From Nymphalis io (Eukaryota > Arthropoda > Insecta > Lepidoptera > Nymphalidae): DNA of 64,000 bases. Position 1 is the stretch's first letter. Every line of letters starts with the position of its first letter. Made by a program: the position numbers and the translations under genes. The notes under the pieces are model-generated. The model did not search any database, had not been told where the DNA came from, and was given only the letters and a program-made list of their open reading frames with translations. Where the stretch lies: contig NC_065906.1 of assembly GCF_905147045.1 (NCBI RefSeq), positions 2,542,001 through 2,606,000 on the forward strand. Reading direction: 5' to 3'. Of this stretch, positions 45,541-57,926 are shown in pieces.

Positions 45541-48500
45541 GTTTTTTTTTTATATTCGCCGGGAGGGCAAATGACTCTACTCCACCTGATGGTAAGTGGT
45601 AGTAGAGTCCAAACGCGACGACGGCCAGTACAGACGGGAAAAACGTTCTGCACTAGCCGCCTTCGCCTTGCCGGCCCGCAAGATGCCTCTTCACGGCTCG
45701 TTTGAAGGAACCCGGGTTGTAAGCGGAGGGGAACACGTGAGCTGGTAAGGAATTCCATTTTTTGGAAGTGCGACAAAGAAAGGAGTTGCCAAATTCTTTG
45801 TTCGCGATGGAATTGATGTCACAGTTAGGCGGTGACATTGAGAACCAGCTCGCGTGGACTTAAGAAGGAAGGGGGAAGCAGGAATTAGAGAGAATAATTC
45901 CTCAGAGCACTCGCCGTGATACAGTCGATAGAAAGCGCTCAGTGCTGCTATCTCACGACGCAATTGTAAAGGTTCAAGGGTGTTTGTGACCTTTACGTCG
46001 CCAATAATGCGTACTGCACGTCGCTGCAACCGGTCCAAGGCCATCATTAGGTACTTAGCGGAGCCATCCCAAAGGTGCGAGCAATATTCAACGCAAGACC
46101 GTACCTGTGTTTTGTATAACAGGCACAGTTGTTGTGGCGTGAAAAAACGCCGCACCTTGTTCAGAACTCCGAGTTTTCGTGAAGCTGTTTTTATAATAGC
46201 CTCGATGTAATCCCTTTGACTAAGGTCGCAGCGAACGTCCATCCCCAGCATGGCGATTTTGCTTTGTATCATCAGCGGTGTGCCACAGAGGGAGGGATGA
46301 GGGTAAAATGGTGACTTTTTCGCTGTGAGAGCGCACACCTGTGTTTTCTTGGCATTAAACTCAACAAGATTATCAGAGCCCCATTTGGCGATGAGATCTA
46401 ACGTCCTATTGAGTTCAATGACAAGATTCTCCCGCCTCTCCTCAGTTTCCGCCCGCCCAGCCACTGCGCGTCCGTGGTATCCACCATGCACTGTACTATC
46501 ATCTGCATAGCAATGTATGTTCCCAAGGGAGAGCATATCATTGATATGCAAAAGAAAGAGTGTGGGAGATAGCACAGATCCCTGGGGGACCCCAGCATTC
46601 ACTACATAGAATTGTGAAGCGCAACCATCTACTAAAACACGAAGGCTACGCTTGTGTAGGAAGCTGGCAATCCAGGTGCATAGCTGAGCAGGCAGACCAT
46701 ATGCCGGTAGCTTGGAGAGAAGACTTCTGTGCCAGACCCTGTCGAAAGCCTTGGAGATATCGAGGCTGACAGCCAACGATTCTCCATGCTTGTCGATAGC
46801 TTCACCCCAGAGGTGCGTTACGTACGCTAGAAGATCACCTGTGGACCGTTTTGGTCGAAACCCGTACTGACGATCATTAATTAGACAGTGATCTTCTAGG
46901 TAATGGATCAGTTGGTTGTTTAAAATCCGTTCCATCACCTTACAAAGTACTGAGGTGATAGCTATTGGCCGATAATTTGCCGGGTCAGACCGATCCCCTT
47001 TTTTGGGAACCGCTTGAACATTAGCTCTTCTCCAAGCCTCCGGCACACTTCCCGTTGAGAGAGAAAGTTGGAACAGGCGCGTTAACACAGGAGATAGCTC
47101 CGCTGCGCACTTCTTCAGCACTATGGCTGGTATTCCATCGGGACCGCTAGCTTTCCGTACATCAAGTGATTGCAGCTCCGCACGCACATCACGTTGCCTG
47201 ATTTTAATGTCAGGCATCGTATGGCCACATGCAGGTATTGTAGGTGGCAGTGCACTACAATCATCGATGACGGAATTGTCGGCAAAGAGTTTAACCAGGA
47301 GATCAGCTTGCTCTTGCGGACTGTGAGCTAGCGATCCGTCCGGATTTCTGAGCGGTGGCAGCGAAGGTTGGCAGAAATTGTTTTGCACAGACTTGGTCAG
47401 ACGCCAGAAGCTACGGGAGCCCCTAGGATGCGAAACAAGGTCATGACCAATCTGTACAATGCGCTGTGCATCCGCTCTCGTGTATGCCTTTCTACAGGAC
47501 TTGGAATTTTTATTATAGTTTGCTTTCAGTGAGTCAATGTTAGATGCCCCGGTTATGCAGCCGTTGATCCACTTGCGATATGCCGCCTGCTTAGATGATA
47601 CAGCATCGGCACATTCACGAGTGAACCAACGGTTACGCGTACTCCTACTGACGAGATCTGAGCTAGGAATGTAGTATTCCATTCCCAGCATGATCTCGCC
47701 AGCAACAGCAGCGGCACTAGCTGTCGGGTCATTCCCACTGAAGAAACGTTCCTTCCAAGGGACCGACGCATAGTAATCGCGCATACCGTCCCAATCCGCC
47801 GACTTATAGTGCCAAACGCGACGTTTGCATACCGCTAGTGGCGGCAGCTTGGCCTGTGGCACTCTGGTAGAAATAAGGCTGTGATCCGAAGAGCCAAGAG
47901 GAGCCTGAACCACAACCTGATATTCCACCGGGTGAGAAGTCAGCAGAAGGTCCAGTAGAGATGGTGCTTGCCCATCAATGTCTGGGATCCTGGTGGGCTG
48001 ATCAACCAGTTGGGTCAAGTCATGTGTGAGAGCAAAAGCATGAGCAGTCCTTCCAGCATGGTCAGTTTTGAGGGATTTCAACCAGGATTCATGGTGAGTA
48101 TTAAAATCCCCCAAAAACACCAATTCCGCGTTAGGAAATTGCTCTTGCGCAGCATCTGCCACCCGACTAAGATGGTCAAATAATCGGCTTGTCTCCAAGT
48201 CACCATTGTGGGATCTGTAGAGGCACACGTAGACTCGGCTCTGACGAACCAGGTCCACACGTACCACCAACATGGAGAAGGAGGGGTCCTCCAAGCAGCG
48301 CAGTCGGTGACAGCAAACATCCGTCCTGACGAACAAGCATACTCCGGCTTTCGCTTTGAAGGATTCTTCAAGCGTGTAGCCGGGATAATTAAGGTAGCTG
48401 GTATCGGCAGGACGGAGTATTTGTGTCTCCGTGAGAAACAACATTGCTGGAAGTGCTGTCTCGAGATGGTGGTGGACAGCGTTGAGGTTAGTGTGGAGTC

Positions 48501-48845
48501 CTCGGATGTTAGAGAACTCGACCTCAAACAGCGAGGGTATGGTGGGAGTGTGTACCGCTGTACGACCGTTATTTCTGTTTTGTTGCGGCATTTGGGAAAA
48601 ATAAAATGGAAAAGAGACGTGAAGCGAGCGATGTATATCCACGATAGGGATGGGCAAAGTGTGGAGGCGTGTTTCCCCAAGTGGTTGCCAAAAGGAAAAA
48701 TACACTGACCCGCCGGACGGAAGGGCCCCCGAACCCCCCCGGAAGTGGCCGCCGGGACCCCACCTACCGGTCACCAACCAACAACTTTCACATACTTCAC
48801 TCATATCGACGCACAATTCGTTGACCTTTCATTTTCATAGTTTAT
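45541..48845 (-). mobile_element. CR1-like LINE, nearly full length
   Basis: About 3.3 kb in the spacer between lipocalin-1 and -2, minus strand. The reversed A tail is at 45541-45551. The 3' UTR contains CCACTTACCATCAGGTGG, as in the 18.2 kb copy and in family A repeats. The 5' end is placed at about 48845 because the long frame opens there; the exact end and the target-site duplication were not found. Confidence 0.88.
45653..48816 (-). pseudogene. CR1-like endonuclease-reverse transcriptase, one frameshift
   Basis: The frame is open for 1,041 codons (48816-45691). A likely true start is the ATG of MPQQNRNNGRT near 48592. The endonuclease has FSNIRGLHTN, LTETQ, FLGDFNTHHESW and GSSDHSLIS. 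The reverse transcriptase has KASGPDGIPAIVLKKC, NYRPIAITSVLCKVMERI, DISKAFDRVWHRSLLS, GVPQGSVLSPTL and CYADDST. One base is missing in a T-run near 45793 compared with the 18.4 kb copy. It throws the last ~45 residues out of frame, and the original C-terminus reads on to 45653. Apart from this the protein is complete. I place it in the CR1/Jockey superfamily; the exact clade needs a tree. Confidence 0.88.
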
Positions 48846-48939
48846 AGACAAGGCAAGTAATTAGCAGAGACATATTTTATTCACTAGTTACCCGTTCCAG
48901 CTTCGCACGAGTTGAATAAGAGCCTACCTAAAACGTAAT

Positions 48940-49211
48940 ATTATGATAATAATATCCTGGGACATTTTTCACACACGGCCATCTTATCCCAAATTAAGCT
49001 TGTACAGAGTTTATATTATGGAAATCAGACAACTGATATACTACATATACTATTTTTGTTTTGTAAATACAAACTTGTATAGAAGATTACACCCAGACTC
49101 AGGACAAACAGACATGTCCATGGACACAAATATCTGTCCTGGGTGGGAATCGAGCTCATAACCGTCGGCGTGAAAGGCAAGCATCCACCAACCACGCCAA
49201 CCGGCTCGTCC
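48940..49211 (-). repeat. SINE C
   Basis: A full-length reversed copy between the CR1-like LINE and lipocalin-2, from the ATAATAATATCC tail to the head ACGCCAACCGGCTCGTC. The B box is damaged (GAGCTCATAACC in place of GAACCCACAACC). Confidence 0.9.
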
Positions 49212-49480
49212 AAATTATTATTATTCATTGAACTCAATTGATTTACGCGACGTACGCTAGTAAAGCTCCCAGTCGGCATATCTTTTTTCAACATCTTCAA
49301 CATTCATCGTCGTATTTCAGCCAATATATACAAAACATAAATTATACGTTAACACTTCCTCGTGAATCACACCAATTGGTGATAACCCGTTCTGTAGTTT
49401 TTCAGCTTATCGCGTTCAGACAGATTGACAGACGCGGTGGCAGAACTTTTAATAATACCTAGTGATATAGATAAATGTCT
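49212..49480. other. Short spacer, weak Helitron-like scrap
   Basis: No gene was seen. 49375-49460 (GATAACCCGTTCTG, CAGACAGATTGACAGACGCG) resembles the end of a common lepidopteran short mobile repeat. Confidence 0.35.
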
Positions 49481-49487
49481 ATACCAT

Positions 49488-49791
49488 AACCGTAATAGCC
49501 TGTGAATGTCCCACTGCTGGGCTAAAGGCCTCCTCTCCTCTTTTTTAGGAGAAGATTTGGAGCTTATTCCACCATACTGCTCCAATGCGGGTTGGTGGAA
49601 TACACAAGTGGCAGAATTTCAGTGAAATTAGACACATGCAGGTTTCCTCACGATGTTTTCCTTCACCGTAAAGCACGAGATGAATTAAAATCACAAATTA
49701 AGCACATGAAAATTCAGTGGTGACTGCCCGGGCTTGAACTCACGATCATCGATTAAGATTCACGCGTTCTTACCACTGGGACATCTCGGCT
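49488..49791 (-). repeat. SINE B upstream of lipocalin-2
   Basis: A full-length reversed copy ending 190 bp before the lipocalin-2 start codon. ATGTCTAT flanks both ends, a likely target-site duplication. Confidence 0.92.
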
Positions 49792-49980
49792 CATGTCTAT
49801 GAACATAATAATTCTCATCCTCTATACATTCTACATACAATACTTTCCAGTCAAAACGCCTAACAAATAACAAATATCTCGATACCATATCAAACACAGA
49901 TAAAAGTCGCCACCGATAAAAATATCTGCGCGTCTTTAAGAGAAATTTTTATCATCAGTTAGATACATGCAGTTGTTAAA

Positions 49981-52900
49981 ATGGTCAAAAATATATTTAT
50001 AATAATAACAATAGTTTTAAGTTCGCAAATGCTTTGTTGTGGTCAAGTATTGCTGTTTGGATCGTGTGCTGACGTAGAAACTATGAAATACTTCGAATTA
50101 GAAAGAGTAAGTGATATCTTCTATTTCTTTTTTTAATTTATATTTTAATAGTTACCCGACCTTGCTTTGCACGGGTTAAATACAGACAGACGCGGCGAGA
50201 TTACTTAGTTCTATAAAATTCATATATTGATATGATGATAATAATAATAATATAATAATATCCTGGGACATTATTCACACATGACCATCAGATCCCAAAC
50301 TAAGTATAGCTTGTGTTATGGAAACCAGGCAACTGATATACTACATATACTACTTTTCTTTTGTAAATTCATACTTATATAGATAATTACACCCAGACTC
50401 AGGACAAACAGACATGTTCATGCACACAAATATCTGTCCTGGATGGGAATCGAACCTACAACCTTCGGCGTGAAAGGTAAATATCTACCAATCACGCCAA
50501 CCGGACCGGCGAATACTTCATTAATATGATACTTTATTGATTGATTTATTGTCTTTAGTAAATAGTCATAATGTTCAAAAAATATAAAAGAAGAACAGGT
50601 AGATTAAAAAGTATGCAAAGGTGCCAAAAATCTGGCATAGTGTTCACTTAATATTAACTTAATAAAATAAAATAACTACTTTCATATATAAATACATATG
50701 CACTTATATGTACAGACACAAACACACATACACATCTAAATAAATAATCATTCGCGTATAATAATGTAACATGAAATAGTTATATCGACAAATAGAATAT
50801 GCAAATGACGTTTAAGCTGTTTGGTTCCAACTTGATGTATTTCTCTATATTTTTATCAGTTTTTAGGAAAATGGAACGTGATCGAGAGATTCCCAGTATG
50901 GTACGAGGAAGCTGGGAACTGCGCGTACAAACTGATCCAGCAATGCGGCCGGAGAATCGAATTCCAACATGCTTATGTAAAAAATGGCGTTAAGTACACA
51001 CTACACGTGAACAGCTCCTATGCACCCGGTGATGAAGCTGTTTTTGCCATAGAGGAGAATAATATTGGTCAGTAATAATAATATACATACAACCTAAACA
51101 TATATATACAACCAAATCCTTAGACTTCTTTTGTTTGGAAAGTCTTTATTTTTATGAGGTAGACTAGCAAAAGGATCACCCGATGGTATGTCACCCATAG
51201 ACGCCATATAGATTAATACTTTATAATAAATAAACCTCCAAACCTTCTCCTCAAAAAGGGAGAGGAGGATTTGTGAGGCTCACTCAAGGTGATTGCTTAG
51301 CGGTAAAGTAAATGGCGAAAGAGTGATAACCATTCAAAGTACCTGAGTATATGACTCAGCGGGCCGATTTTCTTGAATGTTATTCCGCTAGGAAATTTTT
51401 ATAACCACGTTAGCATTAAGCAACTGCCTATATCCTAACAAAAAATAAATAAATCCTGTAAACAAATTCTAACAAGATTTTGCGTGATACACGCAATGTT
51501 ATCGAGCGTGCCACCACATTAATTGTGTAGGCTTATGAGTTATGACAGTCTGACATAATGGTAACCGTAGCTACATTTTATCATAAGTCTCAAATGCTCG
51601 ATTGTAAAAAATAAGCGGCTCATTTCATAGGGGTTAAGATTACGAGTTTAAAGATCAGTTACAAATTTTGGCTCAGGCATACTAACGGAGGAAGTTAAAC
51701 AAAACCTTGCAAAAAAACCGAAACTAATTACAATTACCTCAAAACGTCAGTACCACTTCAATTTCAATATTACAACTTCTTAAATGGGAAGGCAATAAGA
51801 ATAATTTAAGACTTTTCTTAAAAGTAAATAGTCTAAAATAAAACTAATGGGTATACAAATTACTACCAGGAGGTAGGTACATTATCAAGGTACAATATAA
51901 GCTATAAAAAACATCAAATATATATTACTCAAGATTATTATCGATTACTTATTAAACAATATAGTAATGTGTTTTAAATTTCAAAGATAATTTAAACGTT
52001 AATTTTATTACGTTGTATCAAATTGAAATATTCTTGTAGCGTTATCTTCTTGAGTAATATCAGTTTAATATTTTAATAACTTAAATTTAATTTGTAATCA
52101 AACTAATAATCGTCTCTCTCAAATTCAAAAAGTAGACTAAAATTACAAACAAATAAAAATCCTACTGCACCAGTGTTTTTAATTTTGTAGTTTAAAATTG
52201 AATGAAATTCTGGTCTATCTAAAACGTCCCAAAATTTTTTTTGATTCGCTTATTCGCCAACTATTATTCATAGTGCAATAAATAAAGAATGAGCGAATGA
52301 CACGGCTCCTAAGTAATGGTACTTTGGCAGCAATTAATAAAGAAAGTCTGTCTATCAAATTAGTCGCTTCCTTCGAATTATTACTCGTTTCAAACTGTTC
52401 TTTGTTTCAGATCCGGTCGGTATCCCGCTGTCTATAATAACAACGGATTATTCAAACTATGCGATCGTCTATGGATGTAAAGTCAATGATATATTAAACC
52501 TCAAATATGGTAAGATTTTCTATGGCCATATGTATAGTATTCTTTAGCGTTCAATGTTCAACCATTTGTTCAATGACGATAATATTATTATTCATATTGA
52601 TAATAAGGTCCTCCAGACCGATTTCGGCTACGGCGGTCAATCTCAAGAGAGATTAACCGATTGCGCAGGACATATTATAGTGCAAAAGTGTGTGCGAAAA
52701 CACAGGTGCACTCTCTATTCCCTAACTTTCGTAATCCGATGGGATAGAAATCCGATATAACCGGAAAGAGTTCAGATGCAGGATCAACAGCTTTACGTGA
52801 TTTACAAGGTACGGGAGTGTAAACACTTTCAACTTCCAGACCCCGGGCTGCTATTGACAATTTTTTGACAGAAATACTCAATAACTTTTTATTGTCCTGA

Positions 52901-53497
52901 CCTGGGAATTGAACCCAGGATATCCGGGTTTGCGGCCTTATATCTAGCTACTAGACCAACGAGGCATTCCTTTTGATATTGATAACTGAGACTGGGTAAT
53001 ACTTACAAATGGAATTGTATTATTACCAGTTAAGCTATTAAAAATTAATAAGATTAGTGTTTTGGTTCCTATATTTAACGAAACGTTATTGCAAATTACC
53101 AACAACTATTAGAAACATTCCTAGTCAGAAATGTGACTTCGAAATTTATATTTTTATTGAAGCGCTTTTGAATAAAACCTTTTAGACAATCTAATTATCC
53201 ATAAACAAAATCTTTTCTTGAATAAAGTAGAATTTCAGTCATGTGCCTGGTACCGACTAGTACGAGAAAACTTCATATAAATATCTTTAAAAATTTAAAA
53301 TTTCAGTTGTAGCTTGGATTCTATCAAGAAGTACAACACTTGGCCCTGAACTAACAGAAAAAGCGCGTCAAGAACTGAATGCCTTACCATTCGGTAGCGT
53401 TGCGTATTTGGAGAAGGTCGACCAAAATAATTGTAACTACCACTGGTCTGCGCATGTTCACGCTGTTTATAGCAATGACACTAATAATGAGAAATGA
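49981..53497 (+). CDS. Lipocalin-2, apolipoprotein-D-like
   Basis: A secreted lipocalin of 207 residues in four exons: 49981-50106, 50860-51067, 52411-52509, 53307-53497 (phases 0, 1, 1). The second donor is GTCAGT, otherwise consensus. The signal peptide is residues 1 to about 21 (hydrophobic IFIIITIVL). The barrel starts FLGKWNVIERFP (43-54), a classic apolipoprotein-D-like beginning. TTDY (122-125) and WILSR (148-152) are the second and third lipocalin motifs. Cysteines 29, 63, 134 and 187 fit the two family disulfides; C71 is extra and unpaired in that scheme. The tail after C187 is polar with several histidines. It probably carries a small hydrophobic ligand in hemolymph or cuticle. A candidate AATAAA lies at 53683. 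Its 5' end faces lipocalin-1 across about 4.8 kb. Confidence 0.92.
50232..50513 (-). repeat. SINE C in lipocalin-2 intron 1
   Basis: A full-length copy antisense to the gene, from the AATAATAATATCC tail to the head CACGCCAACCGG. It is followed to 50800 by AT-rich sequence without recognised content. Confidence 0.9.
51150..51330. repeat. Scraps of family A and SINE B in lipocalin-2 intron 2
   Basis: ATGAGGTAGACTAGC and CCCATAGACGCC (51157-51205) look like a worn family A tail, and CTCCAAACCTTCTCCTC to GGAGAGGAGGATT (51236-51270) like SINE B. The rest of intron 2 (51331-52410) shows nothing recognisable. Confidence 0.5.
52603..52966 (-). repeat. SINE D in lipocalin-2 intron 3
   Basis: A reversed near-full-length copy ending in the tRNA-like head CTACTAGACCAACGAGGCA (52948-52966). 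B box region GAATTGAACCCAGGA (52908-52922). The internal stem-loop seen at 32380-32428 is partly decayed. Confidence 0.88.
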
Positions 53498-53682
53498 AGT
53501 AAAATATTCTACTTTCATTGTAATTAAAGGATAAACTTATGAGGAAGTTTGATATATTTGATGAATTTTAAGCATAGGATAGGAAATGGTGATTTAGTCG
53601 GATCAAGATATTTACGATATCAAGGTTTTAATTTTTATGCATATTTCTAATATAATAATGTTTATTTAAACATTTTACTTTG

Positions 53683-53688
53683 AATAAA
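53683..53688 (+). promoter_or_regulatory. Candidate polyadenylation signal, lipocalin-2
   Basis: AATAAA lies 186 bases after the stop codon, with A-rich then T-rich sequence downstream. Confidence 0.4.
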
Positions 53689-53883
53689 AAAACGCCTATA
53701 AATATTTTTACATTTGCCTATAAATAAATAATCGGTGTTATCTCATATTATTGTATGGATTAATTTAAGCAAATTTACTAGGATTATTCCGTAACCAGGA
53801 CATGTTTCATAGTGCGTCTAAGATTGTATGGCAAATAAATGTCAAATATGCAAGCAAAACTTTAGTCCAAGGCAGATAGACAG

Positions 53884-53976
53884 GTGGCCTTAGCGTAAGT
53901 TTGTCTGTATGGGTTCTACTGTGAAACAACCAACAGTAATACTTTGTTTTGTTGTTCCAGTTTGAAGGATGACTGT
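53884..53976 (+). repeat. Family A repeat, diverged 5' fragment
   Basis: GGTGGCCTTAGCGTAAGTTTGTC, AACAGTAATACTTTGTTTTG and CCAGTTTGAAGGATGA remain in order between lipocalin-2 and -3. 53980-54305 holds only AT-rich sequence. Confidence 0.55.
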
Positions 53977-54305
53977 GGTATAAGAAATCGTTAACTAATC
54001 GTTTTCTCGTCTGCCATTTTGAAATTGTTTTAAAAAAAAAGCTTATAATTCACTTAACACTTGTGCCACTAGGATAAGTCCATAGAAAAACTAAAAGTAA
54101 ATATTGTTATATATTGCTAGATAATATTAAGATGTATTAAAGAAGGGATATATAAGAAAATTATTTTAATTGATTAATAATGACGCTACATCGCTTTCTC
54201 TTGATGATGGTTTAATTTCAATGAATTTAAGTCATACAGATAAAAAATTATTTAAAATTACATAATAATTTTCAAAACATACACACATTGTAAAGTTATC
54301 ATGCC

Positions 54306-56702
54306 TTAAATGGGCACGGGAAACCTAAACGTAGTTGGTTCCACTTGAACATCTTCATAGTACTTTGGAGCGCATTTGCTTCGGTCATCTTTAACTAGCG
54401 AGGCTGTATCTACTGCAATTTGCTGAAGAGGCTTAATTGCTAATTCCTTTGATACAGCATTTAAAGTAGGATGCCGTGAAAGAATCCAGACGTAAACTGA
54501 AATAGAATATGTTCCTTTCAAACATGATGACATGATTTATATATAATATGTAAAACATAATATAAACAAGATTTTTTAGGTAAGAGAATAACAGAGACAG
54601 TAAAGTAACTCTACTTTCTTACAAAAATGTGATTTGTTGTTATGAATATTTTTTCTAAACATAAATAATAATAATAAATAACTTTATTCACCAAAAAGAA
54701 ACAAAGACAAAAAAAATTAAGGTACAAAACAATAAAAAAATATATTTATAATTCAAGTAACCACTGTCATAGTCATGTCAAGTAGCTACAATCATGGTGT
54801 TCGGTCAAACGGTGTCGAAGTCAACCAGATGTATTAACGGCCATTGATACATTACATATTTTTAATATTTATAATAATAATACTAATTTCCTGGGACATT
54901 ATTCACACTCGGCCATCTGATCCTAAACTAAGCAGATCTTGTACTATGGAAACCAGACAACTGATATTCTACATATACTACTTTTCTTTTCTAAATACAT
55001 ACTTATATAGATAATTACACCCAGACTCAGGACAAACAGACATGTTCATGCACACAGATGTCTGTCCTGGGTGGGAATCGAGCACACAACCTTCGGTGTG
55101 AAAAGCAAGTATCTACCGACCTCGCCAACCGGAGCGTCTGATTTGGTGATAATTTAGTGTTAGATCAATTTCAATTGTACTTGTACACTTACTTGCATGT
55201 TTGTCAATTAGCTGACTGTATTGGCAGGTGTATACAGTAGCGTAGTAGTTATAGTTAGTTGCTAGAACACGGAATGGATATTTCCTCGTCTTCACTGGAA
55301 TTTTATAACACAAAATTAAGCTTAGATAGTCTCACAGATGAGTGATCTCCTTAGTGTCTCAGTTGTATCTTGTAATACAATTTTTAACCAGTAATGAATA
55401 ATTTGTGCAAGCTGTTATAGTTATTCTCATTTTGTTTACTGGTTTGAAGAATGAATTAGGAAAAAATCCAGGAACAAGGTACACCTGTTATGTTATATCT
55501 TGGATGTAGCATCTTAGTTGTTATGTATAACATTTTAAATGGATATTAGATTGGCGTTATGAAAATATAAAAATACAAGTGGAAAGGTATTAGTCAGGAT
55601 TTGATATATACCAATGTCACATCAAATAATCTAATTGCCATTTTAAGTGCAGTCTATGTAACAGGCATCTAATCTGTTAAGCAACCATAGCTTATTGCAA
55701 TTTTAATTACAGTCATTGTAATAAGATACTCACATCTTCTTGGAGAATTCTTAAATACAAAAATGAGATCTAACTTCGCAGCGTCTTCAATATTTGATGG
55801 TATATCCAACTTTCCAATACTAAACCGATGGAACAGCCCAAGGTCCACTCTGGACTGGTTGACGTAGATCCCAGAAGGTCTGGTCATGAGCTCGATCGTG
55901 GAACAATTGTTAAGTTGTTGACCATCGCTTGAATAGTGATAGGCTTGGTACCATTTACCATAAAACTAAAAAGAGATAAATAAAAAAGTTGAATATATTA
56001 TAAGTAATGTTGGACTTTTCTGGACATACTTAAAACTTTTTTTAAAAAACTCAAAAATGATAACTTAGAATTATACTAATTTTGGCTTCCATTTTCCATT
56101 ATAATAAGAAATTAAGATTGACTCGTCTTGACAAAGATCCAACACAACATCTTGTTGTATTTAGTAATGTTTTGGCAACATTAACTGAAACCCCGAACAG
56201 TGAGTATTTTTTATATAGAATAGGTAGGCGGACGAGCATAGGTATAGGCCACCTGATGGTAAGTGATCACCAACGCCCATAGACATTGGCATTGTAAGAA
56301 ATATTAACCATCACTTACATCACCAATGCGCCACCAACCTTGGGAATTACACTGGCTCGCTCACCCTTCAAACCGCAACACAACAATAACAAGTACTGCT
56401 GTTTTGCGGTAGACAATCTGATAAGTGGGTGGTACCTACCCAGACGAGCTTGCAGAAAGCTCTACCACCAGTAAATTATCTCCGATTACGTTAACATGCG
56501 CTATATCAAACCACAATATATTTATAATGTTTCAATGATCTATTTCAAAATGAAAATTATCAAAACAAATCAATTTAATTATACATACGTCAGCCAATCT
56601 GAAATCTTCCTGTAATTCGACATTATCAGGACACCTTCCAGATAACGTAAAATATCCAAACACAGGGTTAAAAGAAAAAACTAATAATATTAATTTCAAC
56701 AT
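54306..56702 (-). CDS. Lipocalin-3
   Basis: A secreted lipocalin of 212 residues in four exons: 56702-56589, 55965-55734, 55294-55193, 54496-54306 (phases 0, 1, 1; all GT/AG). The signal peptide is residues 1-16 (MLKLILLVFSFNPVFG). An upstream in-frame ATG-free extension exists, so MLK is preferred. The barrel starts FYGKWYQAYHY (39-49). ATNY (127-130) replaces TDY, and VWILSR (152-157) is intact. Cysteines 24, 59, 139 and 191 match the family disulfides. A 21-residue polar tail after C191 ends PTTFRFPVPI. The mature N-terminus (FTLSGRCPDNV..QE) closely matches lipocalin-4, its head-to-head neighbour, so the two are probably the closest pair in the window. A reversed ATTAAA at 54211 may be the polyadenylation signal. 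Ligand unknown. Confidence 0.92.
54662..54790 (-). repeat. LINE 3' tail remnant in lipocalin-3 intron 3
   Basis: On the minus strand the segment ends GGTGAATAAAGTTATTTATT and ATTATTATT, a tail often left by non-LTR elements. No coding part is seen. Confidence 0.4.
54872..55137 (-). repeat. SINE C in lipocalin-3 intron 3
   Basis: A full-length copy in sense with the gene. Its head CTCGCCAACCGGAGCGTC ends 56 bp from the exon 3 boundary (55193). Confidence 0.9.
56207..56470 (-). repeat. Family A repeat in lipocalin-3 intron 1
   Basis: A reversed copy in sense with the gene, from TTTTTTATATAGAATAGG to CTCTACCACCA. The AAGATGTTATGTCCC block is deleted. Confidence 0.9.
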
Positions 56703-57194
56703 TATAACTGTCCACTGTACCGTTGCCTGACAGAGAATCATCAGCGGACCAAGATTGTTTAGTGTAAAGGTTATCGTTACTTGGTTAATTAAATTATCAT
56801 GACACTAAGAATAAAACACGGTCGCTTAATATAATACTTTTATGCATACAAAGCGTATGCATCATATCTCTTCATTACGTATGTGTTTTACCAGTGTAAT
56901 GTTTATAAATATATTATTATTTAATAATTAAGTTGAAATATTAATGTTTTCATGGAATTTAAACTTGTTAATACAAACTATCCCTTTCGATTTTGATGTT
57001 TTTTTTAAAAACCTCGTAATTAATACATTTTTATAAAATATCCGATTTTGCAATCAAAGTACAAATATTATATGTAATATTATAATACCTTCGCATTCAC
57101 TAATTTTGTCAAACCTACATCAATGATCCGGTACATCTCAGAGTACGTCTTCCCTAATTATTCTTTCAAACCACTAAGAACAGGTTTTTTTAAG

Positions 57195-57330
57195 CGTTAG
57201 TTTCGTCCGGCGGCTTCGTCGACGGCATTATCCGACACGGCCGGAAACAGTTCAGGCGTGGAACTAACGTCTTTACGTGCTTTCCGAGGCACAGGAGTGT
57301 ACACACTGTTAACATCTAGACTCCAGATTT
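57195..57330 (-). repeat. SINE D fragment
   Basis: The middle of a reversed SINE D, matching the part of 32297-32657 that contains CACTCCCGTGCCTCGGAAAG. The head and tail are missing. Confidence 0.7.
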
Positions 57331-57713
57331 TACAAAATAAAAAACACAATAACGCAGTATAGCCGCCAAAAGAGTAAGTGCTAAATATAAACCAATGTAA
57401 GATCAGATCGAAATCACGTCGCAAAATTATGATGTTTCCGCTTCATGATGATGGAAATCTGTCTTCTCGAAGTGTGTTGATAATTTCTCAACAAAGAACT
57501 TTGTGAATCCGAAATATTTAATGACAACATAATTAAATGTATTCCAGATATAACAGAAACTCGAAAACAAATACAGAACTTTCCTTATTATTAGAATTAG
57601 ATGTCACATAGATCCAAATGTGTCTCAGAAGCGTTAGTTTCTATATATGATTTCATTATAAATATAAATAATGACCACATTTACAAATAACATAAATAAA
57701 ATATATATTTACA

Positions 57714-57926
57714 TAATTTGTGATTATAATTCATCTCGTGCTTTACGGTGAAGGAAAACATCGTGAGGAAACCTGCATGTGTCTAATTTCACTGAAGTTC
57801 TGCCACATGTGAATTCTACCAACCCGCATTGGAGCAGCGTGGTGGAATAAGCTCCAAACCTTCTCCTCAAAAAGAGGAGAGGAGGCCTTTAGCCCAGCAG
57901 TGGGACATTCACAGGCTGTTACGGAT
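57714..57926 (+). repeat. SINE B, head missing, with TSD
   Basis: A 5'-truncated copy from TTTGTGATTATAATTCATC to ACAGGCTGTTACGG. ATTTACATA flanks both ends, which shows that truncation happened at insertion. Confidence 0.92.

Noticed and set aside
48078..48708. 200-codon minus and 166-codon plus frames
   Set aside because: They are shadows of the CR1-like LINE ORF in other frames.
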